In this document: positions 51,805-60,561 of the stretch, piece after piece
Position numbering within the stretch: the first letter of the stretch is position 1
Layout of the letters: each line of letters starts with the position of its first letter
NCBI GenBank assembly: GCA_023265025.1
Contig: JAHFUP010000020.1
Location: 1-63,073, forward strand
DNA length: 63,073 bases
From: Acidimicrobiia bacterium
Lineage (GTDB): Bacteria > Actinomycetota > Acidimicrobiia > Acidimicrobiales > AC-14
Direction of reading: 5' to 3'
Translations under genes and position numbers: made by a program
Notes under the pieces: model-generated
The model's input: only the letters and a program-made list of their open reading frames with translations
What the model was told of the DNA's origin: nothing
Database searches by the model: none

Positions 51805-52896
51805 TCACGCTCCTGCCCCGGGCTTGCCCAGCGCCAGCGCGTTGCTGCCGTCGAGGGACGCGAGCGCTTTGAGGGCCTCTTCGAAGGTGGCGACGCCCCG
51901 GATCTCGAGGTTCTTGCCGGCGTGGGCCCGGGCCTCGGCCTCGTTGGCCTTGGGGACGATGAAGACCTTGATGCCGGCCCGGCGGACGGTCACCGCCTTT
52001 TGGGCCACCCCGCCAATGGCGCCCACCGTGCCGTCGGTCATCAACTCCCCGGTGGCGGCCACCGACGAACCTCCGGTGAGCTCACCGGGCGTGAGCAGGT
52101 CGAGAAGCTCCAGCGCATACGCCAGGCCCGCCGAGGGCCCCACGACGCGGCCCGAGTCGATGTTGATCTCGAACGGCGGCTTGATCTTCGTCGACAACCG
52201 CACCCCCAGGAGCGGTTTGCCCTCGCTCTCACCGAGAACGGCCTCGAGATCGACCGCCTGGGCGTCTCCCCGCTCGACCCGCAGCCGCACCGTGTCACCC
52301 GGCGCCTTGGCCCGGATGGCGGTCACCGCGTCGGTGCTGGTGGCGACCGTGTTGCCGTCGATGGCGACGATGACGTCGTTCGGCTTGAGAATCTTCGCCG
52401 CCGGCAGGTCCGGTTGCACCTCGACCACCTCGGCGCCGGCGCCGAGGTTGGTGAACCCGAGCTCGCGGAGGGCGAGGACCTGGGCTGTGGTCTTGGAGTC
52501 GGCCATGGCCTCGACGTTCATGCGCTGGAACTGGTCGGCCGGCACCGTGCCCCGGACCTTGGTCTCGGGCAGGACCTCCACCGCCGGGTCCAGCCAGCCG
52601 GCCAAGGCCTCGTACGGGTTGACCCGTTCCCGTACGGAGACGGTGGTGTAAAACACCTTCCCCTGGGGAGGGTAGGAGGGATGGCCCTTCACCTCGATCA
52701 CCGCATTGACGGCCCGGGCCGAGCCCGGCGCCAAGGTGTCGTAGGGCAGCTGCACGAAGCGGGCCGAGACGCCGACCGCGGTCAAGATCAGGCTGACGGT
52801 GAGGAGCGCGATCGCCCAGCGGCGCGACGAGGAGGGCCGAGGGCCGACCGGTCCCTCAGCCGGCTGCGAAGATAAGCTTTCGTCGGTCGTGTCCAC
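51805..52896 (-). CDS. PDZ and Lon-type (S16) protease, YlbL/COG3480 family
   Basis: From a GTG at 52896 the 363-aa protein has an N-terminal membrane helix (WAIALLTVSLILTAVGVSAR), a PDZ domain (LKPNDVIVAIDGNTVATSTD) and a Lon peptidase domain with catalytic Ser255 in GPSAGLAYALEL and Lys300 in GVAQKAV, a spacing typical of the Ser-Lys dyad. Such proteins are membrane-anchored proteases acting outside the cytoplasm. Its start codon overlaps the start of a divergent gene by eight bases. Confidence 0.92.
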   Translation of the reverse strand: MDTTDESLSSQPAEGPVGPRPSSSRRWAIALLTVSLILTAVGVSARFVQLPYDTLAPGSARAVNAVIEVKGHPSYPPQGKVFYTTVSVRERVNPYEALAGWLDPAVEVLPETKVRGTVPADQFQRMNVEAMADSKTTAQVLALRELGFTNLGAGAEVVEVQPDLPAAKILKPNDVIVAIDGNTVATSTDAVTAIRAKAPGDTVRLRVERGDAQAVDLEAVLGESEGKPLLGVRLSTKIKPPFEINIDSGRVVGPSAGLAYALELLDLLTPGELTGGSSVAATGELMTDGTVGAIGGVAQKAVTVRRAGIKVFIVPKANEAEARAHAGKNLEIRGVATFEEALKALASLDGSNALALGKPGAGA

Positions 52897-53305
52897 GTTC
52901 CTCGTGAGCCTTGGCGTGGTGGCGGCGATGATCGCCGCCGTGGTCCACGTCGTCCTCAACGGCCCTGACCAGCCTGCCACGATCGGGCGACAACCGTCCC
53001 GCGCCAAAGCGGAGCCCAAGCGCCCGAAGAGCCGGCGTGGGCCCGCACCCGCCGCACTGACGGCCACCGTGGTTTCCTCACCGAGGCTGCCGGCGTTGGT
53101 CTCCCCCGGACCGGCCTTCGCCCTGCCAGACTCCGATATCATGCGCCTCCGCGTGCAGCCGGCGAAGCACACGACCCTGTGGGTGCGGATCCGGTCCGGG
53201 TTCGCCCTGATGGTGCTCGTGGCCGTGCTGGGTGCACTCCTGGCCCTCGCCATCGGCGGCATCGGGCTGGGCCTGGCGCTGCTCGTCCGCAGCGCCACGG
53301 GGTAG
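52889..53305 (+). CDS. Small two-helix membrane protein (138 aa)
   Basis: A GTG at 52889 gives MSTFLVSLGVVAAMIAAVVH, a membrane helix, then a Pro/Arg-rich middle and a second helix (FALMVLVAVLGALLALAIGG IGL). A later start at ATG 52928 is possible. It diverges from the PDZ-Lon gene with overlapping starts, so promoters must lie inside each gene. No family is recognised. Confidence 0.65.
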   Translation: MSTFLVSLGVVAAMIAAVVHVVLNGPDQPATIGRQPSRAKAEPKRPKSRRGPAPAALTATVVSSPRLPALVSPGPAFALPDSDIMRLRVQPAKHTTLWVRIRSGFALMVLVAVLGALLALAIGGIGLGLALLVRSATG

Positions 53306-53309
53306 CGCC

Positions 53310-53939
53310 CTACCGCACCAGCTCCATCCGCACGACGTAGCGCTCAGCCGTCGACCCCAGGGGGTGGCAGGCGTACAGCGTGGCGGTGTAGGCCGGCGTC
53401 TGGTCGGCGATCCAGCTGTCGGCCGGCGTCACGATCAGGTGGCTCGTCACGCGGTAGACGGTGCGGGTGGTCCCCACGGTGAACACGACCTGGTCGCCGG
53501 GCTCCAGCTCGTTGATGCGCCGGAACGGCTCGCTGTGGGTGCTGCGATGGCCGGCGAAGACGGCATTGCCCATCTCGCCGGGCATGGCCGAGCCGGTCCA
53601 GTGACTCGGCCCCTTGTCGATGTTGTGGAGCGTCACCCCCTCGTAGAGGCGGTGCTTCAGCCCGATGGCGGGGATCTCGCCGGAGCCGATCTGGACGACC
53701 GCTTCGAGTGCGTAGGAGTCACGCGGGATCGGGATCGGCTCGGGGAGCGGAGGGCCGAGCGGCGGTGCGGTCGGGTCGGCGTAGAGGGACGGCGCCGGCG
53801 GGGGGTTGAACGCGGGGTTCGACGCCGGCACCGCAGGTCGGGCGTCGGTGATGACCTTGGGCGCCGGCGACGCGCAGGCGCCGGCGAGGCAAAGCACCGC
53901 GACCACCGAGAAGGCACGGACCCGCACGTGCGAGAGCAT
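53310..53939 (-). CDS. Class E-like sortase (209 aa)
   Basis: The ATG at 53939 gives a short signal-anchor/lipoprotein-like start (SVVAVLCLAGAC). A Pro-rich linker leads to the sortase barrel: catalytic His131 in VFAGHRSTHSEPF, Cys191 in YTATLYACHP and the conserved Arg in ERYVVRMELVR. Sortases link or process cell-wall proteins with sorting signals; the LYACHP site and GxGxIxxIGLKH start suit actinobacterial class E/F enzymes. No pilin substrate is adjacent. Confidence 0.88.
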   Translation of the reverse strand: MLSHVRVRAFSVVAVLCLAGACASPAPKVITDARPAVPASNPAFNPPPAPSLYADPTAPPLGPPLPEPIPIPRDSYALEAVVQIGSGEIPAIGLKHRLYEGVTLHNIDKGPSHWTGSAMPGEMGNAVFAGHRSTHSEPFRRINELEPGDQVVFTVGTTRTVYRVTSHLIVTPADSWIADQTPAYTATLYACHPLGSTAERYVVRMELVR

Positions 53940-53945
53940 AGGAGC

Positions 53946-54539
53946 GTGCAACCCGCCCAGCGTCGCCGGGCCGCGGCCGTCGCCGGCCACACCGGGGACG
54001 CCGCGGCCGCACGGCGGCTGCTCCACGACGCCGACGCCGGCGTCCGGGCCACGGCCCTCGGGGCGCTGGGCCGGCTGGGTCAGGCCGGCGCGACCGAGGT
54101 GCGCGAGGCGCTGGCCGACCCCTCGCCCGAGGTCCGCCGCCGGGCCTGCCAGGTGGCCCTCGCCGTGGCCGGCGTCGATCTGGTGCCTGTACTCGACGAT
54201 CCCGACCCCCGGGTGGTGGAGATGGCGGCCTGGGCCCTCGGCGAGCGGGGCGAGGCCGCCGGCCGGGCCGCGGTCGACCGGCTGTCGGCCGTCGCCGCCG
54301 GCCACGACGACCCCCTCGCCCGGGAGGCGGCCGTCGCCGCCCTCGGAGCCATCGGCGACGAGGGCGGGCTGCCGGCCATCCTCGCGGCCACGAAGGACCG
54401 GCCGGCGATCCGCCGGCGGGCCGTCATCGCTCTGGCGCCCTTCTCCGGGCCGGACGTCGATGCCGCGCTCGTGGAGGCGCTGAAGGACAGGGACTGGCAG
54501 GTGAGACAGGCCGCCGAAGACCTGAGTTGTGAGGGCTAG
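53946..54539 (+). CDS. HEAT-repeat protein (197 aa)
   Basis: The GTG at 53946 opens about six 30-residue HEAT/PBS-lyase repeats: DADAGVRATALGALGRLGQA, DPSPEVRRRACQVALAVAGV, DPDPRVVEMAAWALGERGEA, DPLAREAAVAALGAIGDEGG and so on. This fold mediates protein-protein contacts. It diverges from the sortase with only six bases between start codons, so both promoters overlap coding DNA. Confidence 0.8.
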   Translation: MQPAQRRRAAAVAGHTGDAAAARRLLHDADAGVRATALGALGRLGQAGATEVREALADPSPEVRRRACQVALAVAGVDLVPVLDDPDPRVVEMAAWALGERGEAAGRAAVDRLSAVAAGHDDPLAREAAVAALGAIGDEGGLPAILAATKDRPAIRRRAVIALAPFSGPDVDAALVEALKDRDWQVRQAAEDLSCEG

Positions 54540-54834
54540 GTACCGCGTCAGGCAGCGTTCGCCTCGTAGGTGGATTGACTCTGAGCCGGCGTTTCGAGGT
54601 CAGCGTGGCGCCCAACAGTAGGTGGCGCTGCGGCCTCCGAGGTCGATGTGGAAGTCGGTGTTGTGGAAGCGCACGCCCTCTGGTCACCCGTAGGCCCTCC
54701 GCCCGCCGTGGCCTCAAGGGGAGGATCCACGCTTCACCCGGACCGAAAAGGCAAACCCGCCGTGAGACGGGGACGCAACGTCACCGGGGCCCACCGCTGG
54801 CCAGCCGGACTACCGAAGCACCAAGGAGAACACC
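54540..54834. other. Intergenic stretch, nothing supported
   Basis: Between the HEAT gene and the broken secreted protein I find no frame with recognisable coding signal. A GGAGAA at 54826 is the ribosome-binding site of the following gene. Confidence 0.4.
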
Positions 54835-55196
54835 ATGAACACCCGACGCAGTACGCGGCTTCTCGTCGCGTCGACGCTGGCCGCAGGCTCCCTGCTGGCC
54901 TGTGCCTTCACAGCGCCGTCACCGACTCCGCCCCCAACCTCCTCGCCCAGCCGGCCGCCGGCTCGAGTACCGAACCCAACGGTGGCTACTTCATGGTCGC
55001 CGGGTCGCCGGGACAGGTGCTGACCCAGAGCGTGGCTCTGCGCAACGACGGCAACGCCCCGATCGACCTGCGTCTGGCCGGCGTCGACTCCGCGACCGCG
55101 CAGTTCGGCGGGTCGTCCTTCGCCCTGGAGAGCGACAAGCCGGTGCGGGAGGTCGGACGAACAATCGAGGCTAACTACCCACCTGCGACGTACTGA
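54835..55196 (+). pseudogene. Secreted actinobacterial protein, frameshifted and C-terminally truncated
   Basis: ATG 54835 with upstream AAGGAGAA opens MNTRRSTRLLVASTLAAGSL LACA, a clear signal peptide. A frame change near 54905 then gives SAPNLLAQPAAGSSTEPNGG, YFMVAGSPGQVLTQSVALRN and DGNAPIDLRLAGVDSATAQF, a DUF-type Ig-like domain found in cell-wall proteins. The frame ends abruptly REVGRTIEANYPPATY. The natural protein should be longer, so both a frameshift and a deletion have hit it. Confidence 0.6.
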
Positions 55197-55257
55197 GTAG
55201 CTCGGGTGGGGCTCGCCATGCGGCTGGTGACGGGGTCAGGGAAACCGAATGATCCCG

Positions 55258-56463
55258 CTATGCGGCGACGGCCTCGGCGTACTCGCGCTGCTGGGCGTCG
55301 AGCGGGGTGTCGAGGAGCAGCGACATCATTCCGACCACGCCGTTCATCGGCGTGCGTATCTCGTGGCTCATATTGGCGAGGAACGCCGACTTCGCACGGG
55401 ACGCCTGCACGGCGGCGTCTCGGGCTGCGGTCAGCGCCGCCCGGGTCTGGTCCCGGATCCCGACGTCGTGCATGCAACCGGTGATCCACGTGGTGCCGGC
55501 GACGGTTGTGGGCCATGCCCACATCTCGATATTGAGCAGGGTGCCGTCCCGGTGCAGGCCCACGAACTCGGTGTACTTGTTGAAAAGGTCCGACTCCCCG
55601 GTGGCGAGCAGGTCGGCCAGGGTCGCACGCCACTGCGGACGGTCGCCGGTAGGCATCATCAGCTCAACGGGGTCGCTCCCGATCGCTTCGGCCGCCGTCC
55701 AGCCGAAGAGGTCGGCGGCGGCGCCGTTCCACTCAATGATCCTGCCGCTGGAGCTGATCCCGACGAACGCGTCCCCGCCGCCATCGATGACGGCGCGCCA
55801 CCGGCGATCCTCAAGTTCAAGGCGCTTGACCTCCTCACGGAGTCGGTCGGCGACGTCGGACGCCGTCTCAGCCACCGGCGGGTCTATATGGGAAGCCGGC
55901 CGCAGCTCGGCGAACGAGGGGCAACCCGCGGGAGGTGATGCCAGTGCGGTGGCGACGATGCCCAGGATGGTCTCGGGCTCTACCGGCTTCGGCAACAGGG
56001 TGACAACCCCCACATCGGCCGCCAACCGAATGAGCGCAGCATCAACGCTCCCGGCCGTCGTGAGGAGGACCCGGGTCCCCGCCAGGCGGGTGTCGGCACG
56101 AATGCGGCGGGCGAGCTCATAGCCCGAGATCGCGGGAAGGACGATGTCGCTGATGAGCACGTCGGGCCTGACCGTCTCCGCCAGCCGCAATCCTTCCTCT
56201 GCGTCGCTTGCGCCGTAGACCGTGTGGCCCTGGTGCTGCAGGAGGATCTCGATCAGCGCGCGGTCCCTCGGTCGGTCGTCGACCACGACGACGGTGACGC
56301 CGGAGGAGGCGGGACCTGCCTTGACGGCGCTATCGGCTGCCTTGACGGACACACTCCGCTCTACGGCGCTCCCGCCCCGGCGGTGGACGAATTGGGTGCC
56401 TTTGCCCCATAGCGCAGGATCGCCACCCAAGCCGGTCCGATCGAGGCCCCAGTTGTCGTCCAT
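55258..56463 (-). pseudogene. Hybrid sensor kinase truncated after the HisKA box
   Basis: The 401-aa frame has a receiver domain (phosphoacceptor Asp106 in [11 protein letters not shown]), a PAS domain ([40 protein letters not shown]) and a HisKA box with His367 in [20 protein letters not shown]. It then ends REYAEAVAA without any ATPase domain. Since this is where kinases continue to the N box, the 3' end has been deleted. It faces the truncated gene ending at 55196, with 61 bp between them. Confidence 0.7.
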
Positions 56464-56593
56464 CGGCTCTCGGCCAACAGGCGCGGGACTGCGGAGCGCG
56501 GACTCACGTTAGGACTCGGCCGGCACGTGGCCGTCCTCGCTCGCTCGCTCGCTCAGTGAGCGTGCGCCCGACGCGCCAACGTCCCGACATCCA

Positions 56594-57727
56594 TCAGCTG
56601 CCGCCCCAGGCACCCTTGGACTGAGTCGGCCGAGGATCCTCCCGGTCGGGGTGATGGGAGAGGAAGGCGGGCATGAGGTCGAACAGGTCCGAGACGGCCA
56701 GTGGGTCGCCGTTGCCGGTCTTGCCCGACCGGGCCGCGTCCAGGTCGGCGCCGAAGCCCGTGCCCCGTCGGTTGGCGTAGGCGGAGTAGAGGTCGGTGGC
56801 CACGAAGCGTTCCCTGATCTCGGCGATCTCCTCCGGGTCGGCCGCGTGGGTGCCGTTGAAGTACGGCTCCTTGTAGATGTACCTGTGGTCCACGCCCATG
56901 TCCGAGAGGGCGAAGGCCATCTCCTCGAGCATGGCCCCGTTGCCGGCCAGGTAGTAGCGCTTCGCCCCCAGCGTGGCCAGCAGGGGTGGCACCGACTCGC
57001 CGACGCGGCCCCGCAGTCCGGCCCACTCGGCGGTGGGCTGGGAGAGGGTGATGTGGTAGCTGAAGCTCGGATAGTCACGGGCCAGGGCGTCGAGCTCGTC
57101 GGTAAGACAGATGTCCTCGGCCAGACGCAGTCCCCACCACAGCGTGATCGGCCGGGCGTGGCCGTCGGCCAGCAGGCGACGGGCCAGGGAGTAGAAAGGC
57201 GCCACGCCCGTCCCGGTCGCGAACAGCTCAAGGCCCCGTTCGTCGTCGGGGGGGACCATCGACCGCCCGGTGGGACCACGGAAGGCCACCTCGTCCCCAG
57301 GACGCAGCGACGCCAGGTGCTGGGAAAGTGGCCCCTGGGGCACGACCCGGACCAAGAGGTCGAAGACCGGCTCGTCGGTCGGTGCGGAGAGGATGCAGTA
57401 CGGGCTGCGCCGGTACCCCAGCCCCTCGAAGTGGGCCTCGATGCCGACGAACTGGCCGGGGTCGAAGTGGAACGGCGCTCCGTCGACGACCTCGAAGCGG
57501 ACCTTGACCGTTCCTGTCGAGGTCAATGCCGCCACTGAGGTGACCCGAGCCCGTCGCCGGTACCGGGCCGAGTCGAACCACCGGCCCTCGGCCGCGCCGA
57601 GTGCCTCGATGGCCTCTGACTCCGTCCGGTGAGAGCCGGCTCGGGGCTTGTGGCCCTGGAAGTTTCCCGGCCGCAGCCGGGCACGGGCCTGCTCGCGGAG
57701 CTCCATCGTCATCCTGGCTGAGTCCAT
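56594..57727 (-). CDS. Ferredoxin/flavodoxin-NADP+ reductase-like oxidoreductase (377 aa)
   Basis: From the ATG at 57727 (RBS AAGGAG). An FAD-binding barrel holds YRRSPYCILSAP (RxYS-type FAD motif), and the NADP domain holds LFATGTGVAPFYSLARRLLA (GTGxxP) and RYYLAGNGAMLEEMAFALSD. A C-terminal ~100-residue extension (YIYKEPYFNGTHAADPEEIA) is not part of the usual FNR and has no recognised domain. Reaction: transfer of electrons between NADPH and a one-electron carrier, partner unknown. Confidence 0.82.
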   Translation of the reverse strand: MDSARMTMELREQARARLRPGNFQGHKPRAGSHRTESEAIEALGAAEGRWFDSARYRRRARVTSVAALTSTGTVKVRFEVVDGAPFHFDPGQFVGIEAHFEGLGYRRSPYCILSAPTDEPVFDLLVRVVPQGPLSQHLASLRPGDEVAFRGPTGRSMVPPDDERGLELFATGTGVAPFYSLARRLLADGHARPITLWWGLRLAEDICLTDELDALARDYPSFSYHITLSQPTAEWAGLRGRVGESVPPLLATLGAKRYYLAGNGAMLEEMAFALSDMGVDHRYIYKEPYFNGTHAADPEEIAEIRERFVATDLYSAYANRRGTGFGADLDAARSGKTGNGDPLAVSDLFDLMPAFLSHHPDREDPRPTQSKGAWGGS

Positions 57728-57870
57728 GACAGTCCTCTCTCCTTCTTGCGTCTCGTTCTGAACGCTCCGGCGCCGCCGCCAGCAGTGGTCGGCAGTCGTC
57801 GCCGATGAAGCTGGGAACCCGGTTCCCCGACAGCCTTGCAAGCATCGGCTGAGGCAACCTTCGGAGACAT

Positions 57871-58134
57871 CTATGCCCGCCGCCGGAGCGGATCGTCCGG
57901 CCCGGGCGGCTCGTCCAACGCCGCCAGTACCCGCCGGACCAGCTGGTCCACACCGCTGACGTCGTCGAGGGCCTTCAGCTCGGCCAGGGTCTCCACCAGC
58001 GAGGCGTACAGGGGCGGGCAGTACGGGCAGGTCTCCAGGTGCTCCTCAAGGGCGCGGGCCTGGTCGGGAGGGAGCTCCCCGTCGATGTAGTCCGAAACCA
58101 TGGAGCGGGCCAGGGGGCAGGACAGTTCGGTCAT
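57871..58134 (-). CDS. Anti-sigma factor with zinc-binding ZAS motif (87 aa)
   Basis: The start ATG overlaps the sigma-factor stop (ATGA). The motif H32-x3-C36-x2-C39 in EEHLETCPYC with an upstream Cys6 is the zinc-binding anti-sigma signature. No membrane helix follows, so it is a cytoplasmic, possibly redox-sensing regulator of the coupled sigma factor. Confidence 0.85.
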   Translation of the reverse strand: MTELSCPLARSMVSDYIDGELPPDQARALEEHLETCPYCPPLYASLVETLAELKALDDVSGVDQLVRRVLAALDEPPGPDDPLRRRA

Positions 58135-58709
58135 CGTGCTTCCTCCAGCAGACCGCGGTCGTCCTGGCCCAGAAGCGTGAACAGGGCCAGGCGGGAGCGG
58201 CGGATATTCGACTTGGCCGTGCCGAGCGGTATGCCGGTTGCCTCGGCGAGCTCGGACGCGGTCAGGCCCTGGCCGTCGTGGAGCAGAAGGGCGTTGCGGT
58301 AGCCCTCGGGGAGCTCGGCGAGCACGGCCTGCAGGGTCTGGGCATGCGAACGCCGGGCGGCGACCTGCGCCGGGTCCACGCTGTAGTCGGGGTCCTCCCA
58401 ACGGGCCAGCAGCTCCAGCGGTTCGGCGTCGACCATCAGCGGCTTCGTTCGCCGACGCTCTTGGAGGCAGCGGTTCAGGGCGATGCGGTAGAGCCAGGTC
58501 CCCACTGCAGCATGTCCGGCGAAGCCGGCGAGACCCCGGTAGGCGTCGACCATCGCTTCCTGGATCACGTCCTCCGCGGCGTCGACACCGACGAGCTGGC
58601 GGGCCAATGCGAGGAGCCGGGGACCGTGGCGGCGGACGAGTTCCCCGAAGCTGGTCGTGTCCCCGGCCTTGGCTGCCTCGATCAGGTCGAGGTCGCTCAG
58701 GTCGTCCAT
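58131..58709 (-). CDS. ECF RNA polymerase sigma factor
   Basis: The 192-aa product has region 2 (FGELVRRHGPRLLALARQLV, DVIQEAMVDAYRGL, TWLYRIALNRCLQERRR) and region 4 (LQAVLAELPEGYRNALLLHD, LTASELAEATGIPLGTAKSN). The linker is typical of ECF sigma factors. It is translationally coupled to its anti-sigma factor, implying stress control. Target promoters cannot be seen from this sequence. Confidence 0.93.
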   Translation of the reverse strand: MDDLSDLDLIEAAKAGDTTSFGELVRRHGPRLLALARQLVGVDAAEDVIQEAMVDAYRGLAGFAGHAAVGTWLYRIALNRCLQERRRTKPLMVDAEPLELLARWEDPDYSVDPAQVAARRSHAQTLQAVLAELPEGYRNALLLHDGQGLTASELAEATGIPLGTAKSNIRRSRLALFTLLGQDDRGLLEEAR

Positions 58710-58783
58710 CGTTCTTTAGATGCGCGCCGGAGCGAGAATGGATGCACCGGAGGGCAACGTTGTCTGACGCGGAACCTAGCTCG

Positions 58784-59827
58784 TCACCTCTCGGCGCCCA
58801 TGAAGAGGACCTTCAACGAGTCGAAGGCCTCGAGACACTTGCCGGCGCCGAGGACGACGCACTCCAGGGGCGCCTCCACCAGGTGGACCGGTAGCGCGGT
58901 CTCCTCGGCCAGACGCTGGTCGAACCCCCGGAGCATGGCCCCGCCGCCGACCAGGTGGATGCCCTGCTGGATCAGGTCCTGGGCCAGCTCCGGCGGGGCG
59001 TGGCCGAGGCACTTGATGACCGACTCGACGATGGCCCGGACGTTCTCGTCGATCGCGTCGCGGATCTCCTCGGGCGACAAGATCGCCGTCTTCGGCAGTC
59101 CGCTCATGAGATCCCGCCCTCGCACCTCGGCCTTCACGTCGTCGGCCACCGGGGCGGCGGAGCCGATGGCCAGCTTGATCTCCTCGGCCGTGCGCTCGCC
59201 GATGGCCATCCCGTACTCGCGCCGGACGAAGGCCTGGATGGACGCGTCGATGTCGAACGAGCCGATCCGGATGGCCTCCAGGGCGACGATGCCACCCAGG
59301 CTGATCATCGCCGTCTCCGAGGTGCCGCCGCCGATGTCGACGATGAGGTTGCCGAGCGGCTCGTGGATGGGCAGGCCGGCGCCGATGGCGGCGGCCATGG
59401 GCTGGGCGACGAGCTGGGCGTCCATGGCACCGGCCTGGCGGGCCGCCTCCTTGACCGCCCGCCGCTCGACCTCGGTGATGGCCGACGGTACGCACAGGAG
59501 CACCCGGGGGCGCTGGAACCGGGACAGACCGGCCCGCTGGAGCAGCAGCCGGATCATGCGCTGGGTGATCTCGAAGTCGGTGATGGCCCCTTGCCGGAGC
59601 GGCCGAACCGCTTGTATGTAACCGGGTGTGCGGCCGATCATCTGCCACGCCTGGTGCCCCATGGCCAGCACGTCGTGGGTCTCGACGTTGAGGGCGATCA
59701 CGGTGGGCTCGTTGAGGACGATGCCCCGGCCCTTGGCGTACACGAGGGTGTTGGCCGTCCCGAGGTCGATGGCGAGGTCCCTAGCCAGGGCGCGGCCCCC
59801 CTCGCGGCTCCGGTGGGCGGTCGCCAC
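58784..59827 (-). CDS. mreB: Rod shape-determining protein MreB
   Basis: The GTG at 59827 starts ATAHRSREGGRALARDLAID. Actin-fold motifs are present: LAIDLGTANTLVYAKGRGIV (phosphate 1), LIVDIGGGTSETAMISLGGI (phosphate 2) and GIHLVGGGAMLRGFDQRLAE (adenosine). Length 347 aa is standard. MreB guides lateral cell-wall synthesis. It overlaps the small membrane gene upstream. A second mreB-like copy elsewhere is possible, since no mreC/D is adjacent. Confidence 0.95.
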   Translation of the reverse strand: MATAHRSREGGRALARDLAIDLGTANTLVYAKGRGIVLNEPTVIALNVETHDVLAMGHQAWQMIGRTPGYIQAVRPLRQGAITDFEITQRMIRLLLQRAGLSRFQRPRVLLCVPSAITEVERRAVKEAARQAGAMDAQLVAQPMAAAIGAGLPIHEPLGNLIVDIGGGTSETAMISLGGIVALEAIRIGSFDIDASIQAFVRREYGMAIGERTAEEIKLAIGSAAPVADDVKAEVRGRDLMSGLPKTAILSPEEIRDAIDENVRAIVESVIKCLGHAPPELAQDLIQQGIHLVGGGAMLRGFDQRLAEETALPVHLVEAPLECVVLGAGKCLEAFDSLKVLFMGAER

Positions 59828-60029
59828 CCGGCCGGCGATCGTCGCGGATCGGCGGACGGGCCCGCGGCGGCCGGTCCTGCGGTGACCCCGGCGCCAGCGC
59901 GTCGAGCTCGCGCTCGAAGTCCCGGATGTGGGCCTCCATCGAACCGGGCTGGCGGCTGCGGATCCACAGGACGAGGCACCCCAAAAGGCTCAGCCCCACG
60001 GCGATGCCGAGGAAGACGAGCGCGTTCAC
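59781..60029 (-). CDS. Small membrane protein between moaE and mreB (82 aa)
   Basis: The GTG at 60029 overlaps the moaE stop by four bases. It encodes one helix (FLGIAVGLSLLGCLVLWIRS) followed by an acidic amphipathic segment (MEAHIRDFERELDALAPGSP) and an Arg/Pro-rich tail. The 3' end overlaps mreB by 47 bases. The arrangement suggests a real small membrane protein coupled to both neighbours. Confidence 0.65.
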   Translation of the reverse strand: MNALVFLGIAVGLSLLGCLVLWIRSRQPGSMEAHIRDFERELDALAPGSPQDRPPRARPPIRDDRRPGGDRPPEPRGGPRPG

Positions 60030-60499
60030 GACGCCGGCACCTCGTCGACGGGGTGGGCGCAGTCCGACCAGTCCTCCCCGCCCTCCCACGCCTCGCGCTT
60101 CCAGATCGGCGCCGTCGCCTTCAAGGTGTCGATGCAGAACCGTGCCGCGTCGAAGGCCTCCGCCCGGTGGGGGGCCGAGGCGGCCACCACCACCGAGGCC
60201 TCGCCGACGGCCAGCAGGCCCGTCCGGTGCAGCAGCACGAGCCGCCGCACCGTCGGCCACCGCACCCGGGCCTCGGCGGCGATAGCCGCCAGCCGGGGTG
60301 TCACCTCTTCGGCGTAGGCCTCGTACTCCAGCGACCGGACGCCCGGCCGGCCTTCGGAGTGGTCACGGACCGTCCCGGTGAAGACGACCGCCCCGCCGCA
60401 GTCGGCGCGCTCGACGAACGCAGCCACCGCGCCCATCGGAAGGGCGTCGGCGGTGATGCCCACCCAGTCGTCCCGGCCATCCGGGGGGTCGAGGCCCAC
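60026..60499 (-). CDS. moaE: Molybdopterin synthase catalytic subunit
   Basis: The 157-aa protein carries MoaE motifs GGAVVFTGTVRDHSEGRPGV, LEYEAYAEEVTPRLAAIAAE, LLHRTGLLAVGEASVVVAAS and the catalytic LKATAPIWKREAWEGGEDW with its Lys pair. MoaE converts precursor Z to molybdopterin using thiocarboxylated MoaD. No moaD or other molybdenum gene is adjacent; the linkage to mreB is unusual. Confidence 0.93.
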   Translation of the reverse strand: MGLDPPDGRDDWVGITADALPMGAVAAFVERADCGGAVVFTGTVRDHSEGRPGVRSLEYEAYAEEVTPRLAAIAAEARVRWPTVRRLVLLHRTGLLAVGEASVVVAASAPHRAEAFDAARFCIDTLKATAPIWKREAWEGGEDWSDCAHPVDEVPAS

Positions 60500-60561
60500 G
60501 GGGGAATCCTACTGGGGGGGCGAAGTCCGCAGGTGGGAAGGGCCGCGTAAGGTGGATCCCG

